A stretch of DNA of 32,778 nucleotides, taken from Muribaculaceae bacterium. GTDB lineage: Bacteria > Bacteroidota > Bacteroidia > Bacteroidales > Muribaculaceae. The notes beneath the pieces are model-generated. The model did no database searches. It worked only from the letters and a program-made list of their open reading frames with translations, and was not told the origin of the DNA. The position numbers and the translations under genes were made by a program. The stretch's first letter is position 1, and each line of letters begins with the position of its first letter. Positions 23,641 to 32,309 of the stretch are shown here, piece after piece. The DNA lies in NCBI GenBank assembly GCA_017478855.1, contig JAFVCX010000142.1:1-32778 (forward strand). Reading direction: 5' to 3'.

Positions 23641-25626
23641 TCAATATAGCTCGTACTCGGTGGTGAGCACTTGAAACTCGGTGCGGCGGTTGATTTGGTC
23701 GGCTGCCACTTTGTCTGCATCGCTGAGGGAGGAAATGAACTCCTCATTGAGCACGTCGCCCTCCTTGAATTGCGGATACTGTTTCTCGATGTGTTTGGTG
23801 ACGGTTTTGGGCACCGTCTTGCCATAACCTTTGGGCTGCAGGCGGTCGCGGGCAATGCCATGGCTCACAAGATAGTCCACCACGCTCTTGGCCCGCCGCT
23901 CGCTCAGACCGTTGTTGTAGTGGTCGCTGCCTATGCGGTCGGTGTGCGAGGCCATTTCGATGGCGATGTTGGGGTTGTCTTTGAGCACTTGCACCATCTC
24001 GTCGAGGGCGGCTTTGCTCTCGTCGCGCAGAGCGGCTTTGTCATAATCATAAAAGATTTGCTCAATCACTTGTGGCTTGAAGATGGCTGCGAGAATGAAA
24101 TCTACATTATATTCGGCATCGGCTTCCTCGATGTCGCTGGTGAAGGCTTGCTTGCTATTGAGGTAGCCCTTCGCACCGGCCTGCATCACATAGTTCACGC
24201 CGCGCTGGAGGTCGAATCGGAAAGAGCCGTCGGGTTTTCCCACCGCTTTCTGGTTGCTGCCGTCGTCGCCCACGATGCGAATGATGGCGTTGGGCACGGG
24301 TTCATCGTCCTTGTCGAGCACATAGCCGCTAATCCATATTTTGAGGTCGGGTTTCTCAAAGCTGTAGATGTGGTCATAGCCTCGCCCGTCGTTGCGGTTG
24401 CTGCTGAAGAAGCCGGCTTCGGTCTGCGTGTGGTCGAAAGTGATGCCAAAGTCGTCGTAGGGTGAGTTCATGGGCGACCCCATGTTTTCGACGAACCACT
24501 TGCCGCTGGGTTGCAGCGTGGCGCGAAAAATATCGAGTCCTCCCATGCCGGAATGCCCGTCGCTGGCAAAATAGAGCACGCTATCGGAGCGGCTGTAGGG
24601 AAAACGGTCGTTGCCGGGCGTATTGATTTGGTCGCCCAAGTTCTCAAGCGTGCCTCGTTGGTCTTTCAGGTTCACTCGCCACAGGTCGAGTCCTCCTTGT
24701 CCACCGGGCATGTAGCTGGTGAAGTAGAGCCATTGCCCGTCGGCACTTACTGCCGGGTCGCCGTAAGAGCTGAGCGTGTCGGCCGTGATCTCAAATCGCT
24801 GTGGCGCGCTCCACTTGGCCTCGCTGCGGCTGCTGGTGTAGATTTCCACATTGCTGGGGGCGTTTTTCCTCACGGCTTTGGCCAGAAACATCTTGGAGCC
24901 GTCGGGCGTGAAGGATGTTATGCCCTCGTCTTGGTCGGTATTCAGCCCTCCCTCAACGATTTCGGGTCGGGTCCACTTGCCTTTATCGTCTTTTTTAGAG
25001 AAGAACACATCGCTTTTCTTGGTGCCGGTAATCTCGCTGCGTGCGTCGCCGGTGGCTTTCTCGGTGCTCGAAGTGAAGTAAAGCTGGTCGCCGCTGGCAT
25101 CGAGAAACATGGGGCTGAAGTCGGCTCGCCGTGAATTGAAGAGTTTTGCGTTCTTCACGATGTAGCGCGAGCCTTCTTTTTTCCACTTGGGAGCGAGCTG
25201 GCACCCCCTGATGCCTTGCTGCGACCGCCAGTCGCCGGGCACGAGTGCGAGAAACTCATTGTAGCGCTTGATGGCTTCATTATATTTTCCCTCGTGATGC
25301 AGGGCTTGGGCAAGGTAGAAGATGGCCATAGAATCTTCATACTCATACCTCAATGCGTTTTGAAAAGCGGCACTGGCACGTGAGCTTTGGTTGAGGTTGC
25401 GGTAGCACATGCCCAGCTGGAAGGCCACTTCGCCTCGCTGCCAGCGGTCTTCTTTGCGAGTGAGCTTGTTGTAGATTTTGCGGTAAATGTTGGCCGCGTC
25501 GTTATATTCGCCTCGCTCATAGGCTTCGTCGGCATCGCGCATCTTGGCGCTCTTGCAACTTTGCATGCAAGGAACGATGGCCATCATAAGGGCCATGAGC
25601 AGCAGGAAAACGAGTCGTCGTGTCAT
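23641..25626 (-). CDS. PorE-like OmpA-family lipoprotein (TPR, beta-propeller, regulatory domain, OmpA)
   Basis: The 661-residue product has a lipoprotein signal with Cys24 (PCMQSC). TPR-like helices span about 30-165 (DEAYERGEYNDAANIYRKI, ALHHEGKYNEAIKRYNEFL). WD40/PD40-type beta-propeller repeats span about 175-435 (SPMFLDASGDQLYFTS, PAVSADGQWLYFTSY, VLYFASDGHSGMGGLDIFR). A carboxypeptidase regulatory-like domain spans about 445-530 and an OmpA peptidoglycan-binding domain about 545-661, with SHTDRIGSDHYNNGLSERR. This exact order and length is that of PorE of the Porphyromonas gingivalis type IX secretion system, which tethers the machinery to peptidoglycan. Related OmpA lipoproteins of unknown role have the same architecture, so PorE function is likely but not proved. 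No other T9SS gene is in the window. Confidence 0.85.
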   Translation of the reverse strand: MTRRLVFLLLMALMMAIVPCMQSCKSAKMRDADEAYERGEYNDAANIYRKIYNKLTRKEDRWQRGEVAFQLGMCYRNLNQSSRASAAFQNALRYEYEDSMAIFYLAQALHHEGKYNEAIKRYNEFLALVPGDWRSQQGIRGCQLAPKWKKEGSRYIVKNAKLFNSRRADFSPMFLDASGDQLYFTSSTEKATGDARSEITGTKKSDVFFSKKDDKGKWTRPEIVEGGLNTDQDEGITSFTPDGSKMFLAKAVRKNAPSNVEIYTSSRSEAKWSAPQRFEITADTLSSYGDPAVSADGQWLYFTSYMPGGQGGLDLWRVNLKDQRGTLENLGDQINTPGNDRFPYSRSDSVLYFASDGHSGMGGLDIFRATLQPSGKWFVENMGSPMNSPYDDFGITFDHTQTEAGFFSSNRNDGRGYDHIYSFEKPDLKIWISGYVLDKDDEPVPNAIIRIVGDDGSNQKAVGKPDGSFRFDLQRGVNYVMQAGAKGYLNSKQAFTSDIEEADAEYNVDFILAAIFKPQVIEQIFYDYDKAALRDESKAALDEMVQVLKDNPNIAIEMASHTDRIGSDHYNNGLSERRAKSVVDYLVSHGIARDRLQPKGYGKTVPKTVTKHIEKQYPQFKEGDVLNEEFISSLSDADKVAADQINRRTEFQVLTTEYELY

Positions 25627-25630
25627 TGCT

Positions 25631-25669
25631 AAAGGGTGTGTATATTAGGCAAAACGAGAAACACCCCTT
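25631..25669 (-). promoter_or_regulatory. Possible leader hairpin before the PorE-like gene
   Basis: On the minus strand AAGGGGTGT (25669-25661) can pair with ACACCCTTT (25639-25631), nine pairs with one G-U, around a 21-base loop. The stem ends about 4 bases before the ATG region, so it could mask the start or act on the message. No TAnnTTTG element was found in the 91 bases upstream of this gene, so read-through from the genes upstream is possible. Confidence 0.3.
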
Positions 25670-25717
25670 CTTTATTGTTTTAAGGTGTGATTCCCATCGG
25701 CTAAAGTCCTCAAAAAA

Positions 25718-26683
25718 TCATGGAATGGGGGTCACCTGAAAAGGATGCTCCTGCGCTTGCTGCGCACAGGCCCAAGCAATCATTTGATTGGTGACACCCA
25801 TGCCCGTCACCTTGCCGTGAGGGTAGGGTATGTTCCAACTGTCTTGAATAGTGAGGGTGGCATCTTGCCATTGCAGGCGCGTGATGGCCAAAAAAGCGGC
25901 GCAGGCCTCCACAAAGCAGCCTATTCCCTCCTGCTGGTGCAGCCCATCGTAGGTGAGGCTTCCCGAAACGCCGTATTGGCCGAGGAGAGTGTGCCGCGCG
26001 TTCTGCACAGCGGTGCCGCATGGCAGCACGAGGTCAAAGTGATAGTCGGTGGTGAGCTGCCGGGCACAAGCGGCGATGGCTTCAAACATCTGGTCGCTGG
26101 TGTAACTGGCGGGTTGACCGTTGAGTTTGAGCAGACCGTTGGTGAGTCCCAAGTAACCGTCGGCATAGGCCGGTGTGACCATCCACGCCAGCCGGCTGCC
26201 GGGGCAATGCTCGTGAAGTAGCCCCATGATGAAATCGATGTGGCGAGTGTAGTTGGCATATTCGTTGCTGTCCACACTGCCTTGCTGCAAGGTGATGATG
26301 CTCCAATCCTGCTCATGAAGCACGTGGTGCGCTTGCGAGTCGGTCATTTTTTGCCATGTCCCCACGTCGGAAGTCCAGCGGTGATAACTCGTGTAGTGGC
26401 GGTTGTTGCCCAAATGGTCATATTGCGTGTCGAGTGTTCCTCCCGGATAGTATAAGATGCCTAATGTGAAGTGGGTTGTGGGCTTGATTTTCTGGAAAAG
26501 ATAGGGCAAGTAGCTCAAGGCGTCGTAGGTAAAGCTGTTGCCAATGGCGAGAATCGACAGGGTGTCGGTTTTAATGTCGGTTTTCTGGGGTTCATAGGCC
26601 GGTTCGTCGGTTCCGTTGGCTGCGCAAGAGTTGGTCATGAGCAGCAGGCACAATAGTGTGAAGAGATGCAAAAGGTGTTTCAT
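25718..26683 (-). CDS. SGNH-hydrolase-like lipoprotein (DUF4886-type)
   Basis: The 321-residue product starts MKHLLHLFTLLCLLLMTNSC, a lipoprotein signal with Cys20. SILAIGNSFTYDALSYLPYL is the opening strand and nucleophile block (GNSF in place of GDS) of DUF4886 proteins, an SGNH/GDSL hydrolase relative. DWSIITLQQGSVDSNEY and WMVTPAYADGY fit later blocks and YDGLHQQEGIGCF near residue 255 supplies the DxxH catalytic pair. Bacteroidota use such enzymes for esters on glycans, but the substrate is unknown. The ATG at 26683 is chosen because it opens the lipoprotein signal; frame upstream lies in the MFS gene. It starts 14 bases after the MFS stop, so the two are co-transcribed. Confidence 0.8.
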   Translation of the reverse strand: MKHLLHLFTLLCLLLMTNSCAANGTDEPAYEPQKTDIKTDTLSILAIGNSFTYDALSYLPYLFQKIKPTTHFTLGILYYPGGTLDTQYDHLGNNRHYTSYHRWTSDVGTWQKMTDSQAHHVLHEQDWSIITLQQGSVDSNEYANYTRHIDFIMGLLHEHCPGSRLAWMVTPAYADGYLGLTNGLLKLNGQPASYTSDQMFEAIAACARQLTTDYHFDLVLPCGTAVQNARHTLLGQYGVSGSLTYDGLHQQEGIGCFVEACAAFLAITRLQWQDATLTIQDSWNIPYPHGKVTGMGVTNQMIAWACAQQAQEHPFQVTPIP

Positions 26684-26697
26684 GTAGCGAAAAAGCG

Positions 26698-27891
26698 TTA
26701 ACGCAATCGGTGTCGTAAGTAATGTCCACGGCTGGCTGTGAAATATCCTGTCACTCCCGCCAAGTTTACCAGCACACTGCACCAGAATGCGCTGGCATAT
26801 CCCATGTGCTCGGCCACCACGCCGCCAATAACCACGCCCAGCCCGATGCCCACATCCCACGACACGAGCAAGGTGCTGTTAGCCGTGCCTCGCTGGTCGT
26901 TGGTGGCAAGGTTGATGAACATGTTTTGGTAAGCCGGCCACAAATGCCCGTTGCCCAACCCAATGAGGATGGCCGCTCCGTAGTAACCCCAATAGCCCGG
27001 TGCCGACACAAAAAGAGTGTATCCCACGAGCGACACCAGCATGCCCATCGAAGCGTTGTGGGTAATGCGTCCCTTGCGCAAGGCCGAAGCCCCTTGAAAA
27101 CGCGAGAGCATCAGTCCGGCCGCCAGCAAAAGGAAGAAAGTGCCCGTGCCGCCGGTGATGCCCATCGTTTCCTTGCCATAGATGGCCAAATAGGTGCTGA
27201 GTACCCCATAGCTGAAGCCGAAGGCCACCATGGTGAGAAACAGCCGCCACCCGATGGTGAGGAAAAAGCGGTCGAGCGACAAGTGACGTGCGCCGGCCAC
27301 AATGGGACGCGGCTTCACGCGCAGGGTGGCATCGACGAGCATGCCTGCTCCGGCAATGAGGAGCGCCAGCACAAAGAGCACTTCGAAGCTGCCCACATAG
27401 TTATAGAGATAGATGGCTACGGTGGGGCCGGTGGCCATGGCAAGGTTGTTGCTCAAGCCGTAATAACCTATGCCCTCGCTGCGACGGCTGCTGGGCAGCA
27501 CGTCGATGGCCATGGTGCTATTGGCCACGGTGAGCGCTCCAAAAGGTGCGCCATGCAGCGTGCGCACAATGCCAAAAAGTAACAGCGTGCCGGCTGCCAG
27601 ATAACCGGCAAAAAACACAAAGAACAAGAAGAAGCACACCATGAGCACTTGCTTGCGGGGAAAACTATCCACCAAATAACCGCTGAAGGGACGAGCCAGC
27701 AGGGCGGCCACCGTGTAGCCGCTCAAGACAGCTCCTATCACGTCCTTCGTGGCATGAAACGTGTCGCTCAAATAGAGCGGGAGCAAGGGCATGAGCAGAT
27801 AGAAGGCGAAAAACAACAGGAAATTGGCCACATTCACCTTGATGAAATTGGCACTCCAGAGTCGTTCTTTTGCTACTTCGGCGGTTGGCAT
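26698..27891 (-). CDS. Major facilitator superfamily transporter
   Basis: The 397-residue protein has about 12 hydrophobic helices. The loop 2-3 motif is GYLVDSFPRKQVLM, close to the MFS motif GxLaDrxGrkxxl, with ARPFSGYL before it. FGALTVANSTMAIDVLPSSRRSEGIGYYGLSNNLAMATGP is split over helices 4-5 and is typical of drug or sugar efflux members of the arabinose-efflux type. The ATG at 27891 (MPTAEVAKER) is preferred over one seven codons earlier, because a -7 promoter element lies just upstream. The substrate cannot be told from sequence. It is followed after 14 bases by the SGNH-like lipoprotein and is divergent from sufE. Confidence 0.88.
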   Translation of the reverse strand: MPTAEVAKERLWSANFIKVNVANFLLFFAFYLLMPLLPLYLSDTFHATKDVIGAVLSGYTVAALLARPFSGYLVDSFPRKQVLMVCFFLFFVFFAGYLAAGTLLLFGIVRTLHGAPFGALTVANSTMAIDVLPSSRRSEGIGYYGLSNNLAMATGPTVAIYLYNYVGSFEVLFVLALLIAGAGMLVDATLRVKPRPIVAGARHLSLDRFFLTIGWRLFLTMVAFGFSYGVLSTYLAIYGKETMGITGGTGTFFLLLAAGLMLSRFQGASALRKGRITHNASMGMLVSLVGYTLFVSAPGYWGYYGAAILIGLGNGHLWPAYQNMFINLATNDQRGTANSTLLVSWDVGIGLGVVIGGVVAEHMGYASAFWCSVLVNLAGVTGYFTASRGHYLRHRLR

Positions 27892-27909
27892 TGTGACAGA
27901 AAATTTCCG

Positions 27910-27917
27910 CAAAAGTA
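27910..27917 (-). promoter_or_regulatory. Possible promoter -7 element for the MFS transporter gene
   Basis: On the minus strand this reads TACTTTTG followed by C, a match to TAnnTTTG. No TTTG is found about 20 bases upstream. The predicted start near 27903 would leave only about 12 bases before the ATG at 27891, which argues for that start rather than one at 27912. Confidence 0.45.
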
Positions 27918-28087
27918 CAACTTTTTTTCAGAATGCGGAGTCACTTTTCCCCATAGGGTCAAAATTCAATTCCATTACTTCGGTGCAAGTTGCCTAAAAC
28001 GCCGGCACCGCACCACGGCGGTCGCGGCTTTTTGGCTCGGTGTGGCCGCATGAGAGCAGCGGGCCGCTGAGAGGTGCCGGCAATGGA

Positions 28088-28119
28088 TTTGCAAACATGA
28101 GATTTTTTCTTTATCTTTG
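28088..28119 (+). promoter_or_regulatory. Promoter for sufE
   Basis: TTTG at 28088-28091 and TATCTTTG at 28112-28119 are separated by 20 bases, a full match to the Bacteroidota consensus. The start near 28126 leaves about 21 bases before the ATG at 28147. Confidence 0.78.
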
Positions 28120-28146
28120 CACCACATTATCCATTAGAATTTAATC

Positions 28147-28587
28147 ATGGCAACGATTAACCAACTGCAAGACGAAATCATCGAGGAGTTTGACGGATTT
28201 GACGACTGGATGGATCGTTATGCCTACATCATCGACTTGGGCAACGCCATGCCCCCTCTGCCCGAAGAATATAAAACCCCCGACAACTTGATAGACGGTT
28301 GCCAAAGCCGCGTGTGGCTCAACGCCGAGCGTAAGGCCGACGGCAGCCTTGTTTTTACGGCCGATAGCGATGCCCTCATCGTGAAAGGCATCGTGTCGAT
28401 GCTGGTGAGGGTGCTTTCGGGGCAGCAGCCGCGTGACATTTTGGCTGCCGACTTGTATTTCATTGACCGTATAGGGTTGCACGACCACCTGTCGCCCACA
28501 CGCAGCAACGGCCTGCTGGCCATGATGAAACAAATGCGCGCCTACGCACTCGCCTATGAAGCGCAGGACGCGACGGCGACTTCGTGA
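28147..28587 (+). CDS. sufE: SufE-family Fe-S cluster assembly protein
   Basis: The 146-residue protein accepts sulfur from the SufS cysteine desulfurase for Fe-S assembly. The sulfur-accepting Cys52 lies in LIDGCQSRVWL, the family signature. The N-terminal FDDWMDRYAYIIDLGNAMPPLPEEYKT and the C-terminal LSPTRSNGLLAMMKQMRAYA match SufE/YgdK. Length is normal (about 140). SufS and the SufBCD genes are not next to it. The POT transporter gene begins 58 bases downstream with no clear promoter between, so partial read-through is possible. Confidence 0.95.
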   Translation: MATINQLQDEIIEEFDGFDDWMDRYAYIIDLGNAMPPLPEEYKTPDNLIDGCQSRVWLNAERKADGSLVFTADSDALIVKGIVSMLVRVLSGQQPRDILAADLYFIDRIGLHDHLSPTRSNGLLAMMKQMRAYALAYEAQDATATS

Positions 28588-28645
28588 AAGCTCTGCAAGC
28601 AAACGGCATAAATCAATTAAAATACTAACTAAAAACTAACCATCT

Positions 28646-30223
28646 ATGTTCAAAAATCATCCTAAAGGACTAATCCCCGCCGCGTTGAGCACCATGGGCG
28701 AGCGATTTGGTTCCTACATCATGAACGCAGTGTTGCTGCTGGTCTTGTGCTCGAAGTTTGGTCTTGACGAGGGCAAGGCGGGCGTGATCTACGCCGTGTT
28801 CTATGCCGGCATTTATGTGTTGAGCCTTGTGGGTGGTCTGATTGCCGACCGCACGCAGAACTACAAGACCACCATCCAGTCGGGTTTGGTGGTGATGGCT
28901 CTCGGCTATGTACTGCTATCCGTCCCCATTACCGCCACCGCAGGCAATACTAATTGGCTGTTAGCCTTCACTTGCGTGGCTCTTTTCTTCATCGCCTTTG
29001 GTAATGGTCTGTTTAAGGGCAACTTGCAGGCTATCGTGGGTCAGATGTATGACAACATGGAGGCTGATGCCATTGCTCGTGGCGTTAAAGGCGAGGAGCT
29101 CGATAACATCAAGGAGCGCCGCGACTCCGGCTTCCAGATTTTCTATGTGTTCATCAACATTGGCGGCCTCATCGCGCCGTTTGTGGCTCCGTTGCTGCGC
29201 CAGTGGTGGCTTGGTGTCAAGGGCATGGTCTACAACGCAGGTCTGCCCGAGTTGTGCCATAAATACCTCAACCACGCTGCCGACATGACCGGTGAGCAAA
29301 TGGACAACCTGACCAAGCTGATGGGCGAAGTGAACAAGGGTGGCCTTGATTTGGCCAACATGCAAGAGGCTTGCCGCAGCTATCTGGAGGTGTTCAACAC
29401 CGGCGTGCACTACTCGTTCATCGCTTCGGTGGTGGCCATGTTTATCTCGCTGGCCATCTTCGTGGCTTATAAGAAAATATTCCCCACTCCGGCCAAGAAA
29501 GAAGCCGCTGCAACCGTCGACTACACTCCCGAGGAGCGTGCCTCAATGGCAAAAGAAATCAAGCAGCGCATGTATGCCCTGTTTGCTGTGCTGGGCGTGT
29601 GCGTGTTCTTCTGGCTGTCGTTCCACCAGAATGGCCAGTCGCTCTCGGTGTTTGCCCGCGACTATGTGATTACCGATAAGATCGCTCCTGAGATTTGGCA
29701 GGCAGTGAACCCCTTCTTCGTGATTGTGCTCACACCTATCATTATGCTCATCTTCAGTGCTCTGACTAAAGCCGGCCGCGCCATTTCCACCCCGCGCAAG
29801 ATTGTGATAGGTATGTTTATCACGGGCTTGGCCTACTTGTTCTTGATGCTGGTGAGCATGAGCTATGGTTATCCTAATGGTGAAGACTTCCGTGCCCTGC
29901 CCATCGACGAGCAGACGGCTATGAAATCGCAATGGTGGGTGCTGATCGCCACCTACTTCTTCCTCACGGTGGCTGAGCTGTTTATCTCGCCGCTGGGTCT
30001 GTCGTTTGTGTCGAAAATCGCTCCCAAGCATTTGCAAGGTATCTGCCAAGGCTTGTGGCTGGGCGCTACCGCACTGGGTAACCTGTTCATCTGGATTGGC
30101 CCGGTGATGCTCAATAAGCTGCCTCAGCTGTGGATGTGCTGGGCCGTGTTCTTGGTCATTTGCCTCGTCGCCATGGGTGTGATGTGGGGCATGGTCAACT
30201 GGCTGGAGCGAGTGACGAAATAA
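28646..30223 (+). CDS. POT/PTR-family proton-dependent peptide transporter, first of a tandem pair
   Basis: The 525-residue protein imports di- or tripeptides with protons. It begins MFKNHPKGLIPAALSTMGERF and has about 14 hydrophobic helices. The PTR2 signature region FFIAFGNGLFKGNLQAIVGQMYD and FQIFYVFINIGGLIAPFVAP match POT motifs. FFWLSFHQNGQSLSVFARDY is the helix-7 block. Of the helix-1 proton-coupling motif ExxERFxYY only GERFGSY remains; the first Glu is replaced. A polar insertion after helix 6 (about 205-250) enlarges the central loop. It is followed after 41 bases by a second, distinct POT gene. Confidence 0.92.
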   Translation: MFKNHPKGLIPAALSTMGERFGSYIMNAVLLLVLCSKFGLDEGKAGVIYAVFYAGIYVLSLVGGLIADRTQNYKTTIQSGLVVMALGYVLLSVPITATAGNTNWLLAFTCVALFFIAFGNGLFKGNLQAIVGQMYDNMEADAIARGVKGEELDNIKERRDSGFQIFYVFINIGGLIAPFVAPLLRQWWLGVKGMVYNAGLPELCHKYLNHAADMTGEQMDNLTKLMGEVNKGGLDLANMQEACRSYLEVFNTGVHYSFIASVVAMFISLAIFVAYKKIFPTPAKKEAAATVDYTPEERASMAKEIKQRMYALFAVLGVCVFFWLSFHQNGQSLSVFARDYVITDKIAPEIWQAVNPFFVIVLTPIIMLIFSALTKAGRAISTPRKIVIGMFITGLAYLFLMLVSMSYGYPNGEDFRALPIDEQTAMKSQWWVLIATYFFLTVAELFISPLGLSFVSKIAPKHLQGICQGLWLGATALGNLFIWIGPVMLNKLPQLWMCWAVFLVICLVAMGVMWGMVNWLERVTK

Positions 30224-30264
30224 AAACCTCGTGCCAACAGGCATGTTAACGACGACAACACATT

Positions 30265-31785
30265 ATGTTTGAGAACCAACCGAAAGGACTATATGCTTTA
30301 GCGCTTGCCAATACTGGCGAGCGCTTTGGCTATTACACAATGATAGCCGTGTTTGCCTTGTTTTTGCGGGCGAACTTCGGCTTGGAACCCGGAACCGCCG
30401 GCTTGATCTACAGCAGCTTCTTGATGCTGGTGTATTTTTTACCGGTGATAGGCGGCTTGCTGGCCGATATGTTTGGCTATGGCAAGATGGTTACCACGGG
30501 CATTATGATTATGTTCTTGGGCTACGTGGCACTCTCGGTGCCTCTGGGTGGCGACACCACGGCGCTCATGGCCATGATGGGTGCCCTTGTCCTCATCAGT
30601 GCGGGTACCGGCTTGTTTAAGGGCAATTTGCAGGTGATGGTGGGCAATCTTTACGATGATCCCAAGTATGCCGACCGCCGCGATGCCGCGTTCAGCATCT
30701 TCTATATGGCTATCAATATTGGTGCCATGTTTGCCCCCACGGCCGCTGTGAAAATCATGGAATATGCGCAGACACAGCTTGGCGTGAGCGAGGCCGACAG
30801 TTACCATTTTGCCTTTGGCGTGGCTTGCGTGTCGCTCATCGTGAGCATCGCCATCTACTATGCCTTCCGTGGCACATTCCGCCACACCGAGGTCAGCTCG
30901 ATGAGCAAGAAGAGAAAGGACGGCATCGCGACCGACGAGCTGCCTGCCGGAGAAACCGCGCGGCGCGTGGTGGCGCTGATATTGGTGTTCATCGTGGTGA
31001 TTTTCTTCTGGATGGCTTTCCACCAGAATGGACTGACGCTTACTTTCTTTGCCAATGAGTTTACGGAGAAAAGTGCCAGCGGCCTGCAGAGCATGGCCTT
31101 CGACGTGTGGAACTTGGTGGCCTGCATTTTCATCGTCTATGCGCTGTTTGCGCTCTTCCAGAGCAAGACCGGCCGGGCGCGTGGCATTGCCGGCGGTGTG
31201 ATAGCTGTGGCTGTCGCTTTCTTGGTGACCCGCTACTTCATGCTGCCCGAGAGCATTCGCCTTGAAGCTCCCATCTTCCAGCAGTTTAACCCCTGTTTTG
31301 TGGTGGCTCTCACGCCGGTGTCAATCGCCATCTTCAGTTGGTTGGCCAAGCGCGGCAAAGAGCCGAGCGCCCCTCGCAAGATTGCCTATGGCATGCTGGT
31401 GGCCGCTGTGGCCTATGTGATTATGGCGATAGGCTCGATGGGCTTACTCACGCCCAATGAGCAGGAGGCGGCAGGCGATGCGGCTACGTTGGTTTCGCCC
31501 AACTGGCTCATATCGACCTATCTGGTGCTCACTTTTGGCGAGTTGTTGCTTTCGCCTATGGGAATTTCATTTGTCACAAAAGTGGCACCTCCCAAGCTGA
31601 AGGGCCTCATGATGGGCGGCTGGTTTGCTTCGACCGCTCTGGGCAACTTCCTCGTGAGCGTGGGTGGCTATCTGTGGGGCGATTTGCCCTTGTGGCAGGT
31701 GTGGTGCGTGTTCATAGGCCTGTGTGTGCTCTCGGCAGGCTTCATGTTTGCCATGATGAAACGCCTTGAAAAAGTGGCCAAGTAA
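30265..31785 (+). CDS. POT/PTR-family proton-dependent peptide transporter, second of a tandem pair
   Basis: The 506-residue protein begins MFENQPKGLYALALANTGERF, like its neighbour but clearly diverged. It has about 14 hydrophobic helices. FKGNLQVMVGNLYDDPKYADRRDAAFSIFYMAINIGAMFAP is split over the PTR signature (given here as the block near residues 120-160), and FFWMAFHQNGLTLTFFANEF is the helix-7 block. The first Glu of ExxERFxYY is Asn, but ERFGYY is otherwise kept. It lies 41 bases after the first POT gene and ends before a hairpin, so both form a unit. Two paralogues may differ in peptide preference; this is inference. Confidence 0.92.
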   Translation: MFENQPKGLYALALANTGERFGYYTMIAVFALFLRANFGLEPGTAGLIYSSFLMLVYFLPVIGGLLADMFGYGKMVTTGIMIMFLGYVALSVPLGGDTTALMAMMGALVLISAGTGLFKGNLQVMVGNLYDDPKYADRRDAAFSIFYMAINIGAMFAPTAAVKIMEYAQTQLGVSEADSYHFAFGVACVSLIVSIAIYYAFRGTFRHTEVSSMSKKRKDGIATDELPAGETARRVVALILVFIVVIFFWMAFHQNGLTLTFFANEFTEKSASGLQSMAFDVWNLVACIFIVYALFALFQSKTGRARGIAGGVIAVAVAFLVTRYFMLPESIRLEAPIFQQFNPCFVVALTPVSIAIFSWLAKRGKEPSAPRKIAYGMLVAAVAYVIMAIGSMGLLTPNEQEAAGDAATLVSPNWLISTYLVLTFGELLLSPMGISFVTKVAPPKLKGLMMGGWFASTALGNFLVSVGGYLWGDLPLWQVWCVFIGLCVLSAGFMFAMMKRLEKVAK

Positions 31786-31814
31786 AAGGAGAGTGGCCAT
31801 TGAACATAAAAAAC

Positions 31815-31846
31815 GAGGGGAGGTCTATCCGTTTAGACTTCCCCTC
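31815..31846. terminator. Bidirectional terminator between the POT gene and folK
   Basis: GAGGGGAGGTCTA (31815-31827) pairs with TAGACTTCCCCTC (31834-31846) with one G-U pair, around TCCGTT. The minus strand then has TCGTTTTTTA, a strong T tract for folK. On the plus strand TTGTTAT follows, a weaker tail. Confidence 0.82.
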
Positions 31847-31869
31847 TTGTTATAAGAGAAAACCGGGAC

Positions 31870-32289
31870 TCAGGGCTTGAGCTGCCGATAGGGCTGGAGA
31901 AAAAACATGCGGTCGTGCAGGTGGGGGTGGGGAATTTGCAGCGTGGCCGAAGACAGGGTGACGGCATTCCCCTCATCGTCGTCGGCCGCCATGATGTCGA
32001 TGTCAATCAGGCGATCGGCATAATGGCCGTGCTCGTCGCGATGATTGTCGCTGCCCAGCCGGCGTTCTATGTCGTGCAGCCAGCTGAGCACTTCGTGGGG
32101 TGGCATGGCGGTGGTGATGGCCACGCCCACGTTGAGAAACGCATGAGGGCTATGAAAACCCCATGGCTCGCTCTCCACCATACGGCTCACCATGCAGCCG
32201 CCACAACCCGCGCTCAACGCCGCGATGGCGCGAAACAGGTTGCGACGCTTGTGTCCCAAGTTGGTGCCTAAGTTGAGATAATATTTCAT
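31870..32289 (-). CDS. folK: 2-amino-4-hydroxy-6-hydroxymethyldihydropteridine diphosphokinase
   Basis: The 139-residue enzyme transfers pyrophosphate from ATP to the pterin in folate synthesis. MKYYLNLGTNLGHKRRNL is the family opening (usual form LGxNLGd), followed by ESEPWGFHSPHAFLNVGV. The signature ADRLIDIDIMAADD (about 91-104) contains the metal-binding Asp pair, and LQIPHPHLHDRMFFLQPY is the C-terminal block. Length is slightly short but normal for Bacteroidota. It lies 75 bases after infB on the same strand. No promoter element was seen between, apart from a hairpin, so it may depend on read-through. Confidence 0.95.
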   Translation of the reverse strand: MKYYLNLGTNLGHKRRNLFRAIAALSAGCGGCMVSRMVESEPWGFHSPHAFLNVGVAITTAMPPHEVLSWLHDIERRLGSDNHRDEHGHYADRLIDIDIMAADDDEGNAVTLSSATLQIPHPHLHDRMFFLQPYRQLKP

Positions 32290-32309
32290 GTGTGGCGAGA
32301 AGAAAAAGA

